64,000 nt of DNA. Origin: Megascapheus bottae (taxonomy: Eukaryota > Chordata > Mammalia > Rodentia > Geomyidae). The translations under genes were made by a program, and so were the position numbers. Shown here piece by piece: positions 11,601 to 26,929 of this stretch. The first letter of the stretch is position 1. Each line of letters starts with the position of its first letter. The notes under the pieces are model-generated. The model was given only the letters and a program-made list of their open reading frames with translations, searched no databases and was not told the DNA's origin. The stretch spans positions 16,386,341 through 16,450,340 of the forward strand of contig JANJXV010000025.1 of the NCBI GenBank assembly GCA_024803745.1, in the 5' to 3' direction.

Positions 11601-14600
11601 GCTAAAAGGATGGCCATAAGGGAACTGGTATGGGAAGATGGCTGGGGTTCTTCCAAGGGCAATTCTGGCCTCTGCCCCCAGAGTGCTCAGTTGTGCTGGG
11701 CTCAGGACACATGTGCACTGGGAAGGGCTGGGGCATGACTTCTTGGCACATCTGACGAGTACTGTGGGCTCTTCAGCCCCCAATCCAGCTGTGGGGACTT
11801 GAGGGTAGCAACTCCTCTTGTTACTCTCTTGGATACTTTGGAAGAATTGATGATATTCTTCCATCGACTCCCTTTTATTTATAAATAGAAACTTAAAGAA
11901 ACACAAGGTCAATAACCATAACACATATATTCTCATCTCAAAAAATTAATTAGCCATCTTAGCTGGGTAAGAATGCTTTCTCTTTTTTGAGGGTTTCTAA
12001 AACTATGCAGGTCCCTCAGGGACAAGCAGATTTGAACCATGCTCTTCTGCACAGAAGCCCTCCCTCCCACTTGACTGTCCAGCATTGTGTTCTAAGTGCA
12101 CTTCCACTGGCACTGGCTCTGACTACCCAGCAGGTGACATGCAGTTGTTTAGAGTGGCTCCACTAGAGACATGATTATAGAAACTTTTGGCCTTCTGTCC
12201 CTCCGGCTACCTTTGCCCTGATATATTGAATAGAGGCTCAAGAAGCCAAGCATGGTGGTACACACTTATACTCCTAGCTCTGTAGGGAGGAGGGCTGCCA
12301 TCCTTGGTTGGAGCAGGCAAAAGAGCAAGACATTGTCTGAAAAAAAAATAAGCCCAAAGGACTGGGCTCAAGAGATAGAGCACCTACATAGCAAGCCCGG
12401 GGTCCTAAGTTCAAGTCCCAGAACTTCCACAAAAACAATGTTTATGGTTATTATCCATCATCAGCCAGATCCAGAATGGTGATGCCATTGCCTGGGAAGA
12501 GGTCAGCCTGAGAACAGTCAGAATTGTCATAGAGCTGTTAAGTCTCAGCCCCCAGGATCCATATCTACTTGGGTGGTTTTTGTTCTGTCCTATCTAGCTC
12601 CTTGGATTCTATGAAACCTAAACTTGTCTCTGGGTGAGGCTCCACCCTTGTCCATCTTGAGGACAAGCACAAGTGTTGCTTGGAAAAGTCACTTTTCAAG
12701 AGGTGCCTATTAAACTTGTACCTTTCCATGTAAGCATTTTAACCAAAGGCAACAAGAAACTATAAGAAAGGAAAAGGTTGCTGGGTGCCAGTAGCTCGTG
12801 TCTGTAATCCTAGCTCCTCAAGAGGTTTTGATCTCAGGATTGTGATTCAAAACCACCTCTGGCAGGAACGTCTGTGAGGTTCAAAATGTCAGTAATAGAA
12901 AACAGGTAAGCCTGCTGTAGGGCTTAGCTAGACTGTACTCTGTTTCTGAGTATAGTTTAGCAATAGCGAGGTCAAGGTAAGCAGATGTATCTAGTGAGAC
13001 CTTGGATCCTTTCCCTAAGCCCTTGCACCCTCTCCTAGAGGGTTTACTTTTCTCATGGAAGAATGTTTGGACTCCATACCTCCATACGTCCAAAGGAAGC
13101 TCTGAGTAAACAGACCCTAGTTCCAAACTTGCCTCGTGACAGAATCTAGACAGAGAGCTTCATGCTGACATACAAGCTCCACCATAAACCTGCAAATGCC
13201 AGGTCCCCATGAGTGCAGGTGCCGCAGGGCAGAAGATGATGGGGTTCACTTCTTAGAGTCTGCCTTTCCTTTGCTCCTTGGAAAGCATCCTTCTGTGCTC
13301 CCCAGGTGTCTAGGAGGAGGGAGGAGAGAAACTCTGGCCACGTTTCTATAATCAGCCTCCAAATGAAGTTTGTTTTGGATTGCCATGGGTTCTCACCCCA
13401 AGGAGAAAGCAGAGCCCAGCTTGGGCTCCCAAAAGCTGCATCTCTGGTTGCACCATGCAGGAGAGCCAGCAGCAAAGCTGCATTTGAGCTCTGATTTTGA
13501 CATCCAAAGCCCCACAGTTAGTCCGCAAGCTTCTGCCTGGAGCCCTTTCCATCTACTAAAGCACTCTGCAACAAAACTGCCTGCACTGATCAGCCTACAA
13601 GCAGCTACTTAGACCCGAGTCAGTCTAAGAAGATGGCTAATTATTTCCAAGGCCGTGGTCCATTGTTACAAGTTACTTTTAGGTGTCATAATCAAGTTCC
13701 TGCCCGGTTTCTTCTGATCCTCTGTAACTGCCCTCCTCAAATATTGCCCCTGTAATGTAAAGTCAGGATTGGCAGTTGTTAGAATCATAATATATCAGCA
13801 CAGAAAGGATTCATATCCCTTCTCCAGCCTGGCATGTTGTGGCTAAGAAAACCTAGGAGAAAGAAAGGACAATCTTGCACATATCTTACACCCAGGATAA
13901 AGCAGTGAGGCCTTGAACCCAGGTCTCCTGACTATAGAGACCGTATGTGTTACCATGTTCCCAGGGGTGCACATAGATTCAAAAAACAGCTGATAATAGA
14001 CTCTTGAATCACAAGTAAAATTCTACCTCATCTTGGTGGGAAAAATTCCTCATTTTTTATGCAGAGTTAGATGTTATTTAAGAATTGAAGTAGGTCTGGT
14101 ATTACTGGTTCATACTTGGAATCCTAGTTATTCAAGAGGCTGAGACTTGAGGGTCAAAGATTAAAGCCAGCCTAAACAGAAAAATCCATCAGACTCCCAT
14201 CTCCAAATAACTAGAAAAAAAAATCTGGGCTAGAGGTATAGCTCAAGTGGTAGAGTGCCAGAAATGAACAAAAAAGTCCAGTGGAGAACAAGACAAGTTC
14301 AAGCCTCAGTACTAGCACAAGAATATAAGAATCGAAGAAGCTCCATGTAATTCTAAATATGCGAAGATCTACTTAGAAGAATAGGAGAGAGAATTCTGTA
14401 TCACATAAGGAGCGTCCTGGGAATTCAGATCATTTTACAGAAAAGAAGTGGATAGTCCTGCTCTTACAGATTCTGAGTTTTTGAGACAGGCTGTGTCACA
14501 GATTCAGTTTCAGATTGAGAAACTGAAGAAAAGAGGGACAAAAACCTTTAGTGCAATCTGGAAAGAATACAAAATACAGACCTTTGGGACCAGTTCTTAA

Positions 14601-16788
14601 TTGACAGAGGACATAATTCAGATCATATGAATGCATGAAGTCAGAAGAGCAAATTACTAACACTTTCTGACAAGGTCCTGGAAGCAATCTTCATCTATAC
14701 AAGTGTACTGGTGGTGGTTATATCACATAATAAGAAAAAGTGCACCAGGTAAAAGGAGAAGACATGGATTCCCCATGGATTCTGTAAATCAGAATACCTG
14801 ACCCAGTTGGTCCATGACTTGTACAAACCTACCCTGCTTTTGGCCATTGAAGATTCCCCATGTTGGAAAAGACTCAAGAATTGCCAGTGAGAAAGTAAAC
14901 TCAGAGTCTTGAAGAAGGAAGTGGCCTCTGAGAGTTCCTGCATCCCTTTCCTGAAGCTCCGGGTTCCAGCAGCATTGAGGAGACACTGAGCAAATAAAAC
15001 TCTATGCTCATCAGGAAGTCCCAGAATTAAAAAGAACAATGAGCCTATGTAACCGTAGGACTCAGCCAAACTACTAAGCTTTGTTCTCTCTGAAATCTGT
15101 CTGCTTGTGCTTATCCATGCTCCACAAGGGTTAGACAAGGCTGTGAACCTAGGTGCTTTCTTGCCTATGGCCTCAGCTCCATCAGTCCTGGAGCTGCTGT
15201 GGCCATAGCCGCAGATCATGCCCAGGATCTTACAAAGCAACATCACTGGATATTGATGATCCTGGCTAGGCCACATGGGTGGAGGTAGCTCTTGATGTCA
15301 ACAAAGCCTCAAGTAAGCTGGTAGCACATGTCTGTAATCCTAGCTACTCAGAAGACTAATATCTGAGGATCACAAGCCAGCCAGTTCAAAACCAGCCCAG
15401 CCAGACAAACCTTTAAGACTCTATACTTCACCTTCAAAAAAAACCAATCTGGAACTTCGAAGCATAGTTCAAGTGATAGACTGCCAGCCAAAAAGGCTGA
15501 AGGAGAACTTAAAGATCTGAGTTCAAGCCCTAGTACCAGCACAAACGAAAAGCCTAGAGGGACAAGTAAGGAGTGTGATCTCATCCAGAGGGTCCTATCA
15601 TATGTCATGGAGTCAATCTTCAGGGCAGAGAACTCCCCAAGAACATTGGTTCCTCATCTGTGTGAAAGCTCTGATCCCAGTGCCCTGATGTCCTGGCCTG
15701 GGCTCTCCTGCCAAGGCTCAGGGAAGCAGAGAGCAATGGATTCCCCCCATACCCCAGCTCCTTGGCGCACCCCGGTTCCTTCAGCAGCCACAAGCTCTTA
15801 TCCAACCTGCTAAGAATACTGGTATCAAGAGATTGGCTTTCTTGAAAGTAGACCCCTCCCCCTCACCTTGTCGGAAGGAGATGTACACCAGCCGCTCATC
15901 AAACTTCTGCACCTGCCGGAAGTTGTTGACCATTTCTCTGGGGGAGGGGTCATCCACGCGTGTGAAATACAGAGCTGTCTCCAAATCCAGCAGCTGAGGG
16001 GAAGAATAGACATAAACCGCAGAACATGGGCAGAATAATGCACCCTACAGGGGGCAACTGGGAGAAACCTCTAGAAACAGACCCTGTGGTGTTGGTGAGA
16101 GATAGTAGAAAACAGGAAAACCAGAGAACTGCTTCTCCCCATTTCCTAACTCCAGGACTCCATAATTGGTTTTCATCCCTGCCTGCCATAATATTCCTAT
16201 TGATTATTTCAGAATCTGGAAGGGAAGCTGGAGGGACAATGATACCCAACTCCCAAAGCATCGGGGCCCAGAATAAAAGGTCAACTTCCAGGCCCCACTT
16301 GCCCACAAAGGTGATGTAATCTGTTGCCAAGGCAACTGGGTTAGGATGTCCGCTTCTTTCCCCCACATGTTTCCACGCCCTCACTCCTGTCCTCCCACAT
16401 GCTGCCACTCATCTGGGATTTTTCCAGCTCAGAAGCTTGTAGTAAAAGAGCATGAGTGACAGTGCAGAGGGTGAGTTGGTATGGGTGCATTTAGATAGAG
16501 GAATAGAGGAATGAGCCAGGACTTGGAACTCAGAGGCCTGATTTTGAGTCAGGTCTCAGTTGGTAATTCTGTGAACTTCTACTTTTGTCACCTCTGAAAT
16601 GAAAAAGTTCAGAAGTGAGGTTCAGAAACCTGAGGACTTAGTGCCCCAGTTGGCATTAGACTGCTCCAATCCCAGTACTTGTTCATTATGGGGGTGTGGG
16701 GGCTAACCTGAGGCAATGGATACTCTGCTACTAGAGGAACCAGGCTCTCTCCCATCTGGGAAGTAAATACTGTAAATATTGTCCAGTC

Positions 16789-16852
<64 letters not shown>

Positions 16853-19800
16853 CTGGGGCTTGAACACAGGGCTTGGGCACTGTTCCTGATCTTCCCCCTT
16901 TCCAGGCTATCACTGTACCACTTGAGCCACAGCTTCATTTCCAGATTTTTTTGGTGCCTAATTGGAGACAAGAATTTCATGGACTTTCCTGCCCAAGCTG
17001 GCTTTGAACTGCAGTCCTCAGATCCCAGTCTCCTGAGTAGGATTACAGGTGTGAGCCACTAGCCTCCAGCTTCCTTCCTTTAAAAGCACTGTGAGACATG
17101 GGCTCATTTTTTTCTACCTTGACTTGATAGCATCTCTTAAAGCTCAGTCTATAATTTCTGCAGCATTTTTAGGCCCAAGTTCTATTGGAAGAGAATTTGA
17201 ATCATTTTTCCAATGAAACTCCTCACCCTTTTTTTTTTTTGCCAGTCCTGGGGCTTGAACTCAAGGCCCGGGTACTGTCCCTGAGCTCCATTTGCTCAAG
17301 GCGAGCACTCTATCACTTACATAGCACCACTTCTGGCTTTTTCTGTTTATATGGTACTAAGAAAACAAGCCCAGGGCTTCATGCCTGTTAGGCAAGCACT
17401 CTAGGACTAAGCTACATTCCCAGCCCCTCCAATGAAAATCTTAAGGGAAAAAAATCAAATCACTGGTTGCAACATGGTATATGGAGGGACCAAGATGCCA
17501 CATAGACTGTGGTAGACAGTTACCTGCTTCTGAGAAATTTGCACAGGATTTCGGAAAACTGTCCAGAGCACAGTGGGATGGCAAGGAGGAGTGGTCAGGG
17601 ACCCCTCATAGCGGTAGAACTCATCAGGCTTCTCCGGAAGCAGTTCTTCAACATTGAAGCCTGGGATGAGCATCTGTTGGCCTGGAGAGACAGGGTAGGG
17701 TGACAGTATCAGCCTCATTGCCTCTGCCACAAGTGTAGCTAACCGCAGTGACTGAGCTTCCACCAGTGAACTTGACCTTTCTGGGCCATCCAGCCCAAAG
17801 GCTTTGCAACAACCCTGTTCCACCACCAGTTTCTCTTTGCCTGGTAAGCACAGGTAGCACCTGCCCCTGGCATTTCCTAAGGGTCACAAAGGTATAGGTG
17901 ATGACACCCTTTTCTAGTAGTGAATAAGCATGCAAGGACCCTTACCTTTGTACTTTACATGTTGAAGATGGCTGAAGATCTTGTCATAGGATGGATTGAA
18001 GGAGCCCATCTGTAATGGAGACCAGGCAGGTTGAGCTGCGATAGAATCCCCTCTAGGCTGCATAGGACTATCAGTAGGGGACTGCAGGTATGTAACCACC
18101 ACTGCTGAGATGCTCCCCAAGTAGCCACCTTATGAGAACAATTAGGGTGATCTGGGGGCTATTTGGAGTTAGAGGATGGTCCTGACACCAAATGGCATCC
18201 CGATTTCAGCTGAAGGCACCAGGCTTGAATATCCCTGGACATGGGGTGTAGGGCATGCTCCTGGTTATGTAAGATGTGATCCTGAAAGGCCACAAGTGGC
18301 ATGTCCATCTAACATAGAACTTAGGGGGTTTTCTGAGTCCATAAGCCAGATTAAGCGGGTGTCTGGCAAATAAAGTACACACTGTCTTGGTCACTGGAGA
18401 AAATGCAAGCTAACCAGGAGTCATTCCTGATTTCTTGGATTAAAGAATGCAGGCCAGAGCCCATATACAGCAAGGAGCTTGGGGATACTAAGATTGCACT
18501 CAGGAACTTCATGGGGCATTGCAATGGTCCCCTCCTCTGTTGGTCCTTTGCAACAGCTTGTGCTGCTGAAGCTTTTGTTTCTAATGTCAAAAGAGACATG
18601 TCAGACAGACCCTGGAAGCTCATGCCTGTAATCCTCCTTACTCCGGGGGCTGAGATCTAAGGATTGTAGTTTGAAACCAATCTAGGCAGAAAAGCCTGTG
18701 AGACTCATATCTTCAATTAATTATCAAAAAGCCAGAAATTGAAGTGTAGCTCAAGTGGTAGAGTGCCAGCCTTGAGCCCAAAAGCAAGAGTTCAAGGTTC
18801 CCAGTATAAAGAAAGAAGAGGAAGAGGAGGAAGTAGAGGAGGAGGAGGAGGAGGCAGTATGTCCATCTCTGTTATCTAGCCACGAAGGAGCCCAGAGAAA
18901 AGAACATCTTTAAGACATGGCCCTCATTACTAGTGGATGTGCATAAAACAAAGTGCCAAACCCAGATCTCATCCCTGCTCCAATTTTGGGGGGAAAAAAT
19001 TCTTCAAGCATCTCTTACCTCAATGAGAACCGCAAGAACAGCGAGCCCTTCTGGCTTGTCACTGGCAGTGCTGAAGTCAGGGTACAGATCTGAGTTATAA
19101 TGAACAATGTGCAGCTGCAGTAGGAGAGAAGCCACTCATCAGGGGACAAGGAACTCACTACAGGAGACGTAAACCTCTGTCCCTCCCTTCTCCATCAAAA
19201 CAGACCCAATTTCTCCTTTCCTCCCAATCTTCTCCAACTAGCAAGTTCCACCAAGACAGGCTGTGCCTATTTGACTCACTTATTGTCCCTGTGTCTGACA
19301 GGCTGTCTGGAAAGTTCCAGAGGGGCAATAGACCTAAACGGATGGATGAATGGATTTCATATTAACCATGAAGGGACTGGCCTACTTTGGAGCTCTTCTC
19401 TCTATGAGCTTTCCTAATTAGTCTAGAGCCTAGAAAAAAGTGGCCTCTGGGTACTTGATCTGAAAGCAGTGGGTCAGGGCAGGAAACCTCTAGGTGTGAT
19501 TTGATTGAATCGTAATTGATGTAGCCTCAGACACGTGTTTAGTCTTCTGGTGACAAGTCATTGCCAGCATGCCATTTATTTGTTTGTTTGTTTTTGTGCC
19601 AGGACTAGAATTTGAGCTCAGGGCCTCATGCTCTTTCTGGGCTTTTTTGCTCAAGGCTGGTTGGTGGTCTACCACTTGAGTCATACATCCACTTCCAGCA
19701 TTTTGGTGATTAATTGGAGATAAAAGTGCCCAGGTTGACTTTGCCTCCTGATATAGGCACGAGCTACTAATACCCAGCTCAATATGTCATTTATATAAAG

Positions 19801-22800
19801 GTTTTATCCGCCTTGATATAAAAGGTCATAAAATAAAAATGATGCCATGAATACACACTTTTAACTTGACAAAAATAAAATTCAAAATTTTGCTTTTTTC
19901 AGGGCAGAAATTATGTTTATTATTATCATTATTATTATATTAGTGCTGGTTCTGGGGCTTGAACTCAGGGCTTGGGCACTGTCCTTGGGCTTTCTCAAGC
20001 TAGTGCTTACTACTTGAGCCACAGCACCAATTCTGGCTTTTTCTATGTATGTGATGCCAAGGAATCAAACCCTGGGCTTTGTGTATACTACGCACTCTAC
20101 CACTAGGCCATGCTCCTGGCCAGAAACTCCTATTCATAAGTAGATCTACATGCACAACACATGAATTTTTATTCATACTTTCCCTTTCAAGCTATGACAC
20201 CTTGAAATTTTTATCTCTATTCTTTCCTATCTTATTATCTCTTGTATTGAATAAAGCTTAATATCGACATTTTTAATCTTTTTGGATGGGCAGGGATGGG
20301 TACCATGCTTTGAACTCAAGGCCTTGTGCTTATTTGACTGGCTTGCTATGGCTGGTGCTCTACCACTTACGCCACCGACTAGCACTGCTTTTTGCTGGTT
20401 ATTATAGAAATGGAGTCTATTTTACTTTTCTACATAGGCTTGCTTCAAGATCCTCTAGACCTCAGCCTCCTGAGCAGTTAGAATTACAGGCATGTAATTC
20501 TGTGGCATGATTAGAATTACCATGTCAAATTATTTCTTCTTTTGCGTATTCTCTCGTAAGGACTTTTTAGGGCCCTTACCTCGCCATCTTTTCCCCTACA
20601 GGATGGAGCCTACCACACTCCCATACCATGTTGGTCTGTCATGAGTTTGAAAAACAGGAATTCTGACCTGGGTCCTTTTCTCTTTTTTAGCAGGTCTTTA
20701 AGCTTACAGTCTATCTGAGCACTCAATGAATTCAGAATAAATCAAGGAGTAAAGACTAAACCAGGCTGATGGAAATTCTCTGTTATGAGGTTTTATAGCT
20801 TTCACTGAGTGGTACCATATTCCTGTAATAAGAGCCATTCAGGAGATAAAGTTGGTAAGTCAGAGTCCAAGGCCAGCCCTGAGCAAAAGCATGAGACCCT
20901 ACCTGGAAAATAAACTTAAGCAAAAACACCTTGGGGCTGTTGTTCAAATGGAAAAGAGCTTGCCTAGCAAGCATGAGACTCTGAGTTCAAACCTCAATCC
21001 AACTTAAAAAAAAGTCTTTTCTAGTTCTATAGTCTCCATCCTATAGAGCCACTGTTTGCAAAATATCTCCATAGAAAATCTGCCACTTACAGTCAGCCTG
21101 ATGTCTTTTCTCTAGTTTGAGCACTTAAGGCATATATTCACCAGGCTCTTGATCTGATGATTGACTTGATAGCAGAGATCACAATAGCTAGAAATATTTT
21201 TAAATGCATGAACCCTCCCAGTCTACACCCTAACTCCTTTATCCCCTGTGAGAGAAAGAATCTTCAACATTGCAATTAACCTGGAAGAAATTGCAGTTGT
21301 TGAGCTTCAGGGAAAGGCCTGCTCTGAACTGTGTGAGCCTCCTGTAATGCCAGAACGCTATCGCCTCCACACGAGTAACCAGACCTGTAATTAGCCTGAG
21401 ACATTAAGCAGTTCAGCAGTTATGAACAGAAGAGAATGGCCATGCCATAAACCCATCATGGGCTGCGGCTGGCTGATCAGTAGCACTTAACTCCTTCTGT
21501 TTATTTCCTTGTAAACACTCAGAGCACACACCCCCAGCTCAGGGGCACAGGAGGTCTGAAATAGAGCAACTCAGCAGCCTCTCCATCTCATCCTATCACA
21601 TGCTTATTTTTCTGTGACATGCCATCAAGTCTTTGATTGCTATGAAATCCTTTCCCTTATAAAAGTCAGCTATCCCTGGATTTGGGGCTAAGTAAAAAGG
21701 TGGCCCTGGACTAGGCTTGTGTCCCTATGCTATCAAGCACAACCCCCGTCTGGGGAGAGGAGAAGAGACAGCCTAGCATGTGAAGAAAAACTACACTGGA
21801 GTCCCACTGGGCCATCTGGGGAGCCTACTCTTCTCAGAAGCATCACTTAGTAAGAGAGAGACAAACTCAGTACACTCAGGGGGAAGGAAGGGTCCAGGAC
21901 ACCACAGATGAGCAGGGGAGTGGTTAGACCATTCCGTGTTACCAACATACCATACATGGCCAGGTGCAAGATTATCCATGGCCTTACTACTCACCTCAGC
22001 TGCGAAGTGCTTCCCACTGATGGTGTGCTCAGAGCCGTGGGGGTCACTGCGCTCTCCCCAGTGCAGATGCAGCTGCTCAGCTCTGTACTGGTGGGAGTGG
22101 AAGCCCTGGATGTACATGTCCGAGATCAAGTTCAGTCTCACTGTAGGGAGGGAAGGGACAGCTGTCAGAGTCCTGGCCAGATGAACACTGCCAAAGAGCT
22201 GTCAGGTAGGCAGTGCCTGTACAGGACACAGACAGGAAGCAGATGGCTGTAGCAAGGTGCGCTCAGAGAGATGCAGGTCAGAAACCCACTTCCCTGGCAC
22301 TACCCTGGTTCATTTTTTGTTGTTATTGTTGTTTGTTTTGTTTAGTGCTGGTCTTAGGGCTTGAATTTAGGGCTTTGTGCTCTTGTTTGGCTTTTTTTGT
22401 TCAACACTGATACTCTACCATTTGAGCAATACTTACCCCTTGGCTTCTTGATGGTCAATTGGAAATAAGACTTTCTTAGATTTATCTGTCTAGCCTGGCT
22501 TCAAACTGTAATTCTAAGACCTCAGCCTTCTGATTAGCTAACATTACAGGTGTGAGCCAACAGTGCCTAGCATGAGTATTTCTTTATACACTCACCTATC
22601 ACACATCTGTTTTTTTAGTTGTTCATTTTGTTTTGTTTTGTGCCTGAAGGTCATGGGCTTAAACTCAGGGCCTGGGTACAGTCCCTGAGCTCTTTTGCTT
22701 AAGGCTAGTGCTCTACCACTTTAAGCCAGAGTGCCACTTCTGGCTTTCTGTTGGTTAATTGAAGTAAGAGTCTCATAGACTTTCCTGCCTGGGCTGGCTT

Positions 22801-24611
22801 AGAATCTTAATCTTCAGATCTCAGCCTCCTGAGTAGCCATGATTACAGGTGTGAGCCACCAGTGCCTGGCTAAGACATCTGGTTTTGAAGGTAAAACCTT
22901 TATCCCCAAGCTTAAGAACTGTATGACAACAACAATAACTGCTAGTTACAAAGCATTTCTTGCATGCCAGACCCTAACAGATCCAACCTCTGCCCTTAAT
23001 CATACTTATCAGTGTGATCATTCTCCTGGATGAAAGCTTGAGTTTGTTATCCATACTCTGCTGGTGCAATGGTAGTTAAGCCATGGCGTCCATGTCGAAA
23101 GATCAGCAATTGAGCAGCATCCCTTGAAAAGCTCTTCATAACCCAGACACCATTCTTACCAATTGAGCAGCAGGCTGGGGCTTGATGCCTGCCCCATCCT
23201 GAGAGACGTGCTTTCTCTCAAACACATCTTCTAGCATCTTCCCTCTGAAAAGTGAGCCAGGCATATCTCCAAAGCCTCCCCTCTGGCTAATTCCAGATGA
23301 AAAGGGCTGGGCAGATCTCTCCCTCACCTGAATGGCCATCATTGGTCAAGTTCAACCACCTGTCAGCTGACACGTTGTAACCTTGGAACTGGAGGGGCAC
23401 AAGACTGGCATCATACTGGAGGATATCACTGTGCAGGTCTATCGGGGACTGCAGGAGGCCCCCGCAGGATGGGTACTTCTTGGACCAATTCTTCTCCCCA
23501 GTCGGACCTAGAAGGAGAGATCAAGACTAAGATTTCGTCAGTTTTCCCCCAGAGGATATTTTTTTCTCCTCACATTCTCTGTGTTCAATATGATTAATCT
23601 GAGGAAAATTGTTCAAGATACAAAGACTTCTGTCTACAGAACCAAAGCCAGCAAATGCCTCAAGACCAGCTGTCATCCTCTCCACACAAAGATGATTGAC
23701 TTTGGGGGCACTTGCTGCCTTCAAGGAGCCAGGAATTCCTCTAGGTTTTGGACTATCAGCTTAAGCATTATCTATGCCCTGCTCATGCAAGCTGGCATTA
23801 CAGTGGAGAAGAATTTAACAAATCTGCGAGGCTGTGCCAGGTCTAGAAAACTGGTATGTAGTGGTCCACGGTCCAGGGGAGTTCCCTTCTCCACAGGGAG
23901 GCCCACAGGTGTGAATATATTGATATATTGCTATTGATATAAAATCCTGAAGACACTGATTCTTGATACCTGCATCTAAAAAGAAGAACTCAGCCTGATG
24001 GGGTTGCTTGAAAAATGTCAAATAATTATGGGAATCACACGGCCAACAGCAGGGTTTCATGTGGGAGAACGTATGGCAATACTCCCAACTAATTATTACA
24101 GTGTAATTGACAAACTGTCAGGAAGAATGGGTTTAAAAATGAAAATCCCCCCAGGCTCAAGCATCTTGCTAACTACCAGATAGCAATCGCTCTTCTGGAA
24201 ATGAAAATAAACATCACATATTCAAATAAACTATCCTACTCCCACAGGGAGTAGGGAAAAATCCTTAAAGATTGTAAATCTATATTTAAAAGATTATCTC
24301 CCATGGTAATTAAATCAGATTTTCAGGCTGAGGTTTTTGTCCAGAAAAGCAAATAATCAGCAAGTCATAGCTCGTTACAGTTAGAACCACGATGTTCTGG
24401 TGGGCGCTAACAGAGCTTGGAATCCAGCTTTGCCATTTGAGGTTTATTCATCAGGATGCATGTGGGTGCTAACGAGCAAAAAGAAAAAAGGAACAGAAAT
24501 ATTGGAATGTGTGCTGGCTCCTTATGTATGTGTGTGTGTGTTGGGGGGGGGGAATTTTCAAAGCTCCAGTGCTCTGGAATCAAAGCAATTCAAATTCACC
24601 AAGATGGTGAT

Positions 24612-24659
<48 letters not shown>

Positions 24660-26897
24660 ATATATCCAAGCAGAACACCGAATAGAGTGAGACAGTTACT
24701 CCACTGGGAGCAGAACCAGAGAGCAGAGTGGTGCCATCATGATTCCTCATGATCTGAGGAGTCCATAACACAGGCTGGCAGGACTTCTCGAGGAAGGCGG
24801 CCCACAGCCCCTCCCAGTCCCATAGCCAGGGTGGCAGAAGCTGGCAGCCAGGCAACTTCCTAAGAAAATCGGAATTGATGCAGCAATGAGAAGACTTCTC
24901 CTTGCACATGTGAATAAAGGGAACCAGGTTAGGTGGACGTTCTTTTCTCAGAGTAGAAGTACAAAGGATTTCATCAAGAGGGTGTTTTCAGGTTTGGCAG
25001 GGGAGGTAGATGTAGCTCAGTGGTAGAGCATCCAAGGTGCTAGATTTGATCCCTAAGCACAACCAAAAAAGGAAAAAAGAGGAGTGACATTGATGAAGTT
25101 GCATTTTACTCATATCCTAATAAGTTAAATTGAAACCCATTTTACAACTACATAAAGACAATTTTTTAAAAAATCAAATGAAAGCTGGGGTACCTGTGGC
25201 TCGTGCTTATATTTCTAGCTACTCAGGACTCAGATTTGAGGATTGCATTCAAAGCCAGCCTGATCAGAAACATCAAGACTCTTATCGCCAATTAAACACC
25301 AAAAAAGGAGAAGTAGAGCTGTGTCTCACGTGGTAGAGCACCAAAGAAGCTCAGAGCTCAAGCTCTGAATTCAAGCCCCTAGATGGGCACACGAACAGAA
25401 AGAGAAAAATAAAAGAAAGGAGGAAAAATGGGGAGGAGCATTCCAGTAACTACTGAACAAGAGCCTATGAAGACAAAGGCAGCTCATTTTCTTACTTGCA
25501 GACCCACATCCTGAGGAAAGTACCACTCCTGACAAGCATTTACCTCACAGATACTCTCCTCAAAGGACAGAGAGCTTGGAAGAAGGTTATCAAGGGAATA
25601 TTTTTACAGCTATGCTCATCCTAGGGCTTGAACTCAGGCCTGGACATTGTCCCTGAGCTTTTTAACTCAAGGCTGGTGTTCTATCACTTGAGTCACAGCT
25701 CTACTTCCAGCTTTTTGCTGGTTAAATGGAGGTGAAAAATCTCACAGACTTTCCTGCCTAGGCTGGTTTTAAATCACAATTCTTACATCTCAGCCTCTTA
25801 AGTACCTGTGATTATAGATGTGAGGCATGAATGCCCAGCTGAAATTTTTATTTTTAATTGCACCCTAAACATTCTTCATTTTTTTTTGCCAGTCTTGAGA
25901 CTTGAACTCAGGGCCTGGTCACTGTCCTTGGGTTTTCTCAAGGCTAGCATTCTACCACTTTAGCCACAGTACCACTTCTGGCTTTTTCTGTGTATGTGGT
26001 ACCAAGGAATTGAACCCAGGGCTTCGTGCATGCTAGGCAAATACTGAACCACTAGGCCAAACTCCTGGCCCCCTAAACATTCTTTATTGGAAGTCAGAGC
26101 TATATTAGGTATTTGGGGAACAGGAAAGACTACGTATATTAAAAATAACAGTGTCTCTGTTGGTGAAAATTCCTCAGGAAATAAAAATGTTACATTAGAC
26201 CAAAAAGAGTTCAGAGAACAGTATTCATCTCGAGCAGCAGCTGCCCCACCACCTGGGTGAGCAACCTGGAGCAGGTCTTATTCCCTGCTGGAGCCTCCAG
26301 GGCCTTTGGCATAAATGGAAGGGCTGGACGCTGCTCAGGAAGGTTCCTTCTGCCACCTCAGCTCTGAGATTTATAAAGATCAGGACTGAGTACCTTTGCC
26401 CTGTGCATCAGACGAGTATGGACGAGTTGAGAGTTGTCTGTACCAAGACAGCCTCTGAGCAGGGTGATGAGGTACCCAGTGTGAACCAGCTTCAGGAAGG
26501 AGGGCATAGGGCACTGGTACTCCTGGTCTGGCCAGGCATGGATGCCACCTATTTTGTCCTAGCTGCTGTCCAGAGGAAAACAAGTGTTTTTCATTGGTCA
26601 CAGGCCCTTGGGCAGAAAGAAGAACCTCCTTTTTAAAAATTTTATGTTGGTACTAGGGCTTGAACTCAAGCCCTCGCTTAGGACTCATCAGTTACTTCTT
26701 GCTCATCATGGTTGGCATTCTACCATTTGAGCCTGTCTCCAATCCTGCATTTTGCTGCTTCATTGGAGATGGCATCTCAAGGATTTTCTTCTTAGAGTGG
26801 CATTGGACCAACAATCCTCCAGATCTTAGTCTCCTGAACAATTAGAATTACAGTAGTAAGCAACTGGCATCTAATGCCTCTTCTATTCCTCCATCAT

Positions 26898-26929
<32 letters not shown>

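Larger units (their letters stand above)
7399..15866 (-). other. CA12 intron 8
   Basis: 8.5 kb. Holds a (CA)n at 7558-7610, several SINEs, a long polypyrimidine stretch at 11185-11390 and a MIR near 13790-13965. Stretches 8880-10380, 10625-11110, 11400-12240, 12900-13790 and 14330-15300 show no recognisable feature. Confidence 0.9.
15994..17523 (-). other. CA12 intron 7
   Basis: 1.53 kb. Unique to about 16520, a weak MIR-like stretch at 16525-16610, a (GT)n plus SINE at 16793-17070, and a dimeric SINE at 17229-17427 ending under 100 bp from the exon 7 donor. Confidence 0.9.
18010..19018 (-). other. CA12 intron 5
   Basis: 1.0 kb, with one plus SINE at 18608-18812 and its (GAG)n tail to 18855. 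Confidence 0.9.
19115..21994 (-). other. CA12 intron 4
   Basis: 2.9 kb with four SINE copies between 19577 and 21005. 21010-21994 appears unique. Confidence 0.9.
22141..23327 (-). other. CA12 intron 3
   Basis: 1.2 kb, with two consecutive minus SINEs at 22340-22872; remainder unique. Confidence 0.9.

Noticed and set aside
11508..11738. Plus-strand frame with a helical-looking start ([21 protein letters not shown])
   Set aside because: Soon loses character, lacks exon signals and has an open frame on the other strand too. A pseudogene fragment cannot be excluded but is not supported.
24999..25078. Possible tRNA genes at ID-like and Geo monomers
   Set aside because: A- and B-box-like words are present but no intact cloverleaf; these are tRNA-derived SINEs with A-rich tails.
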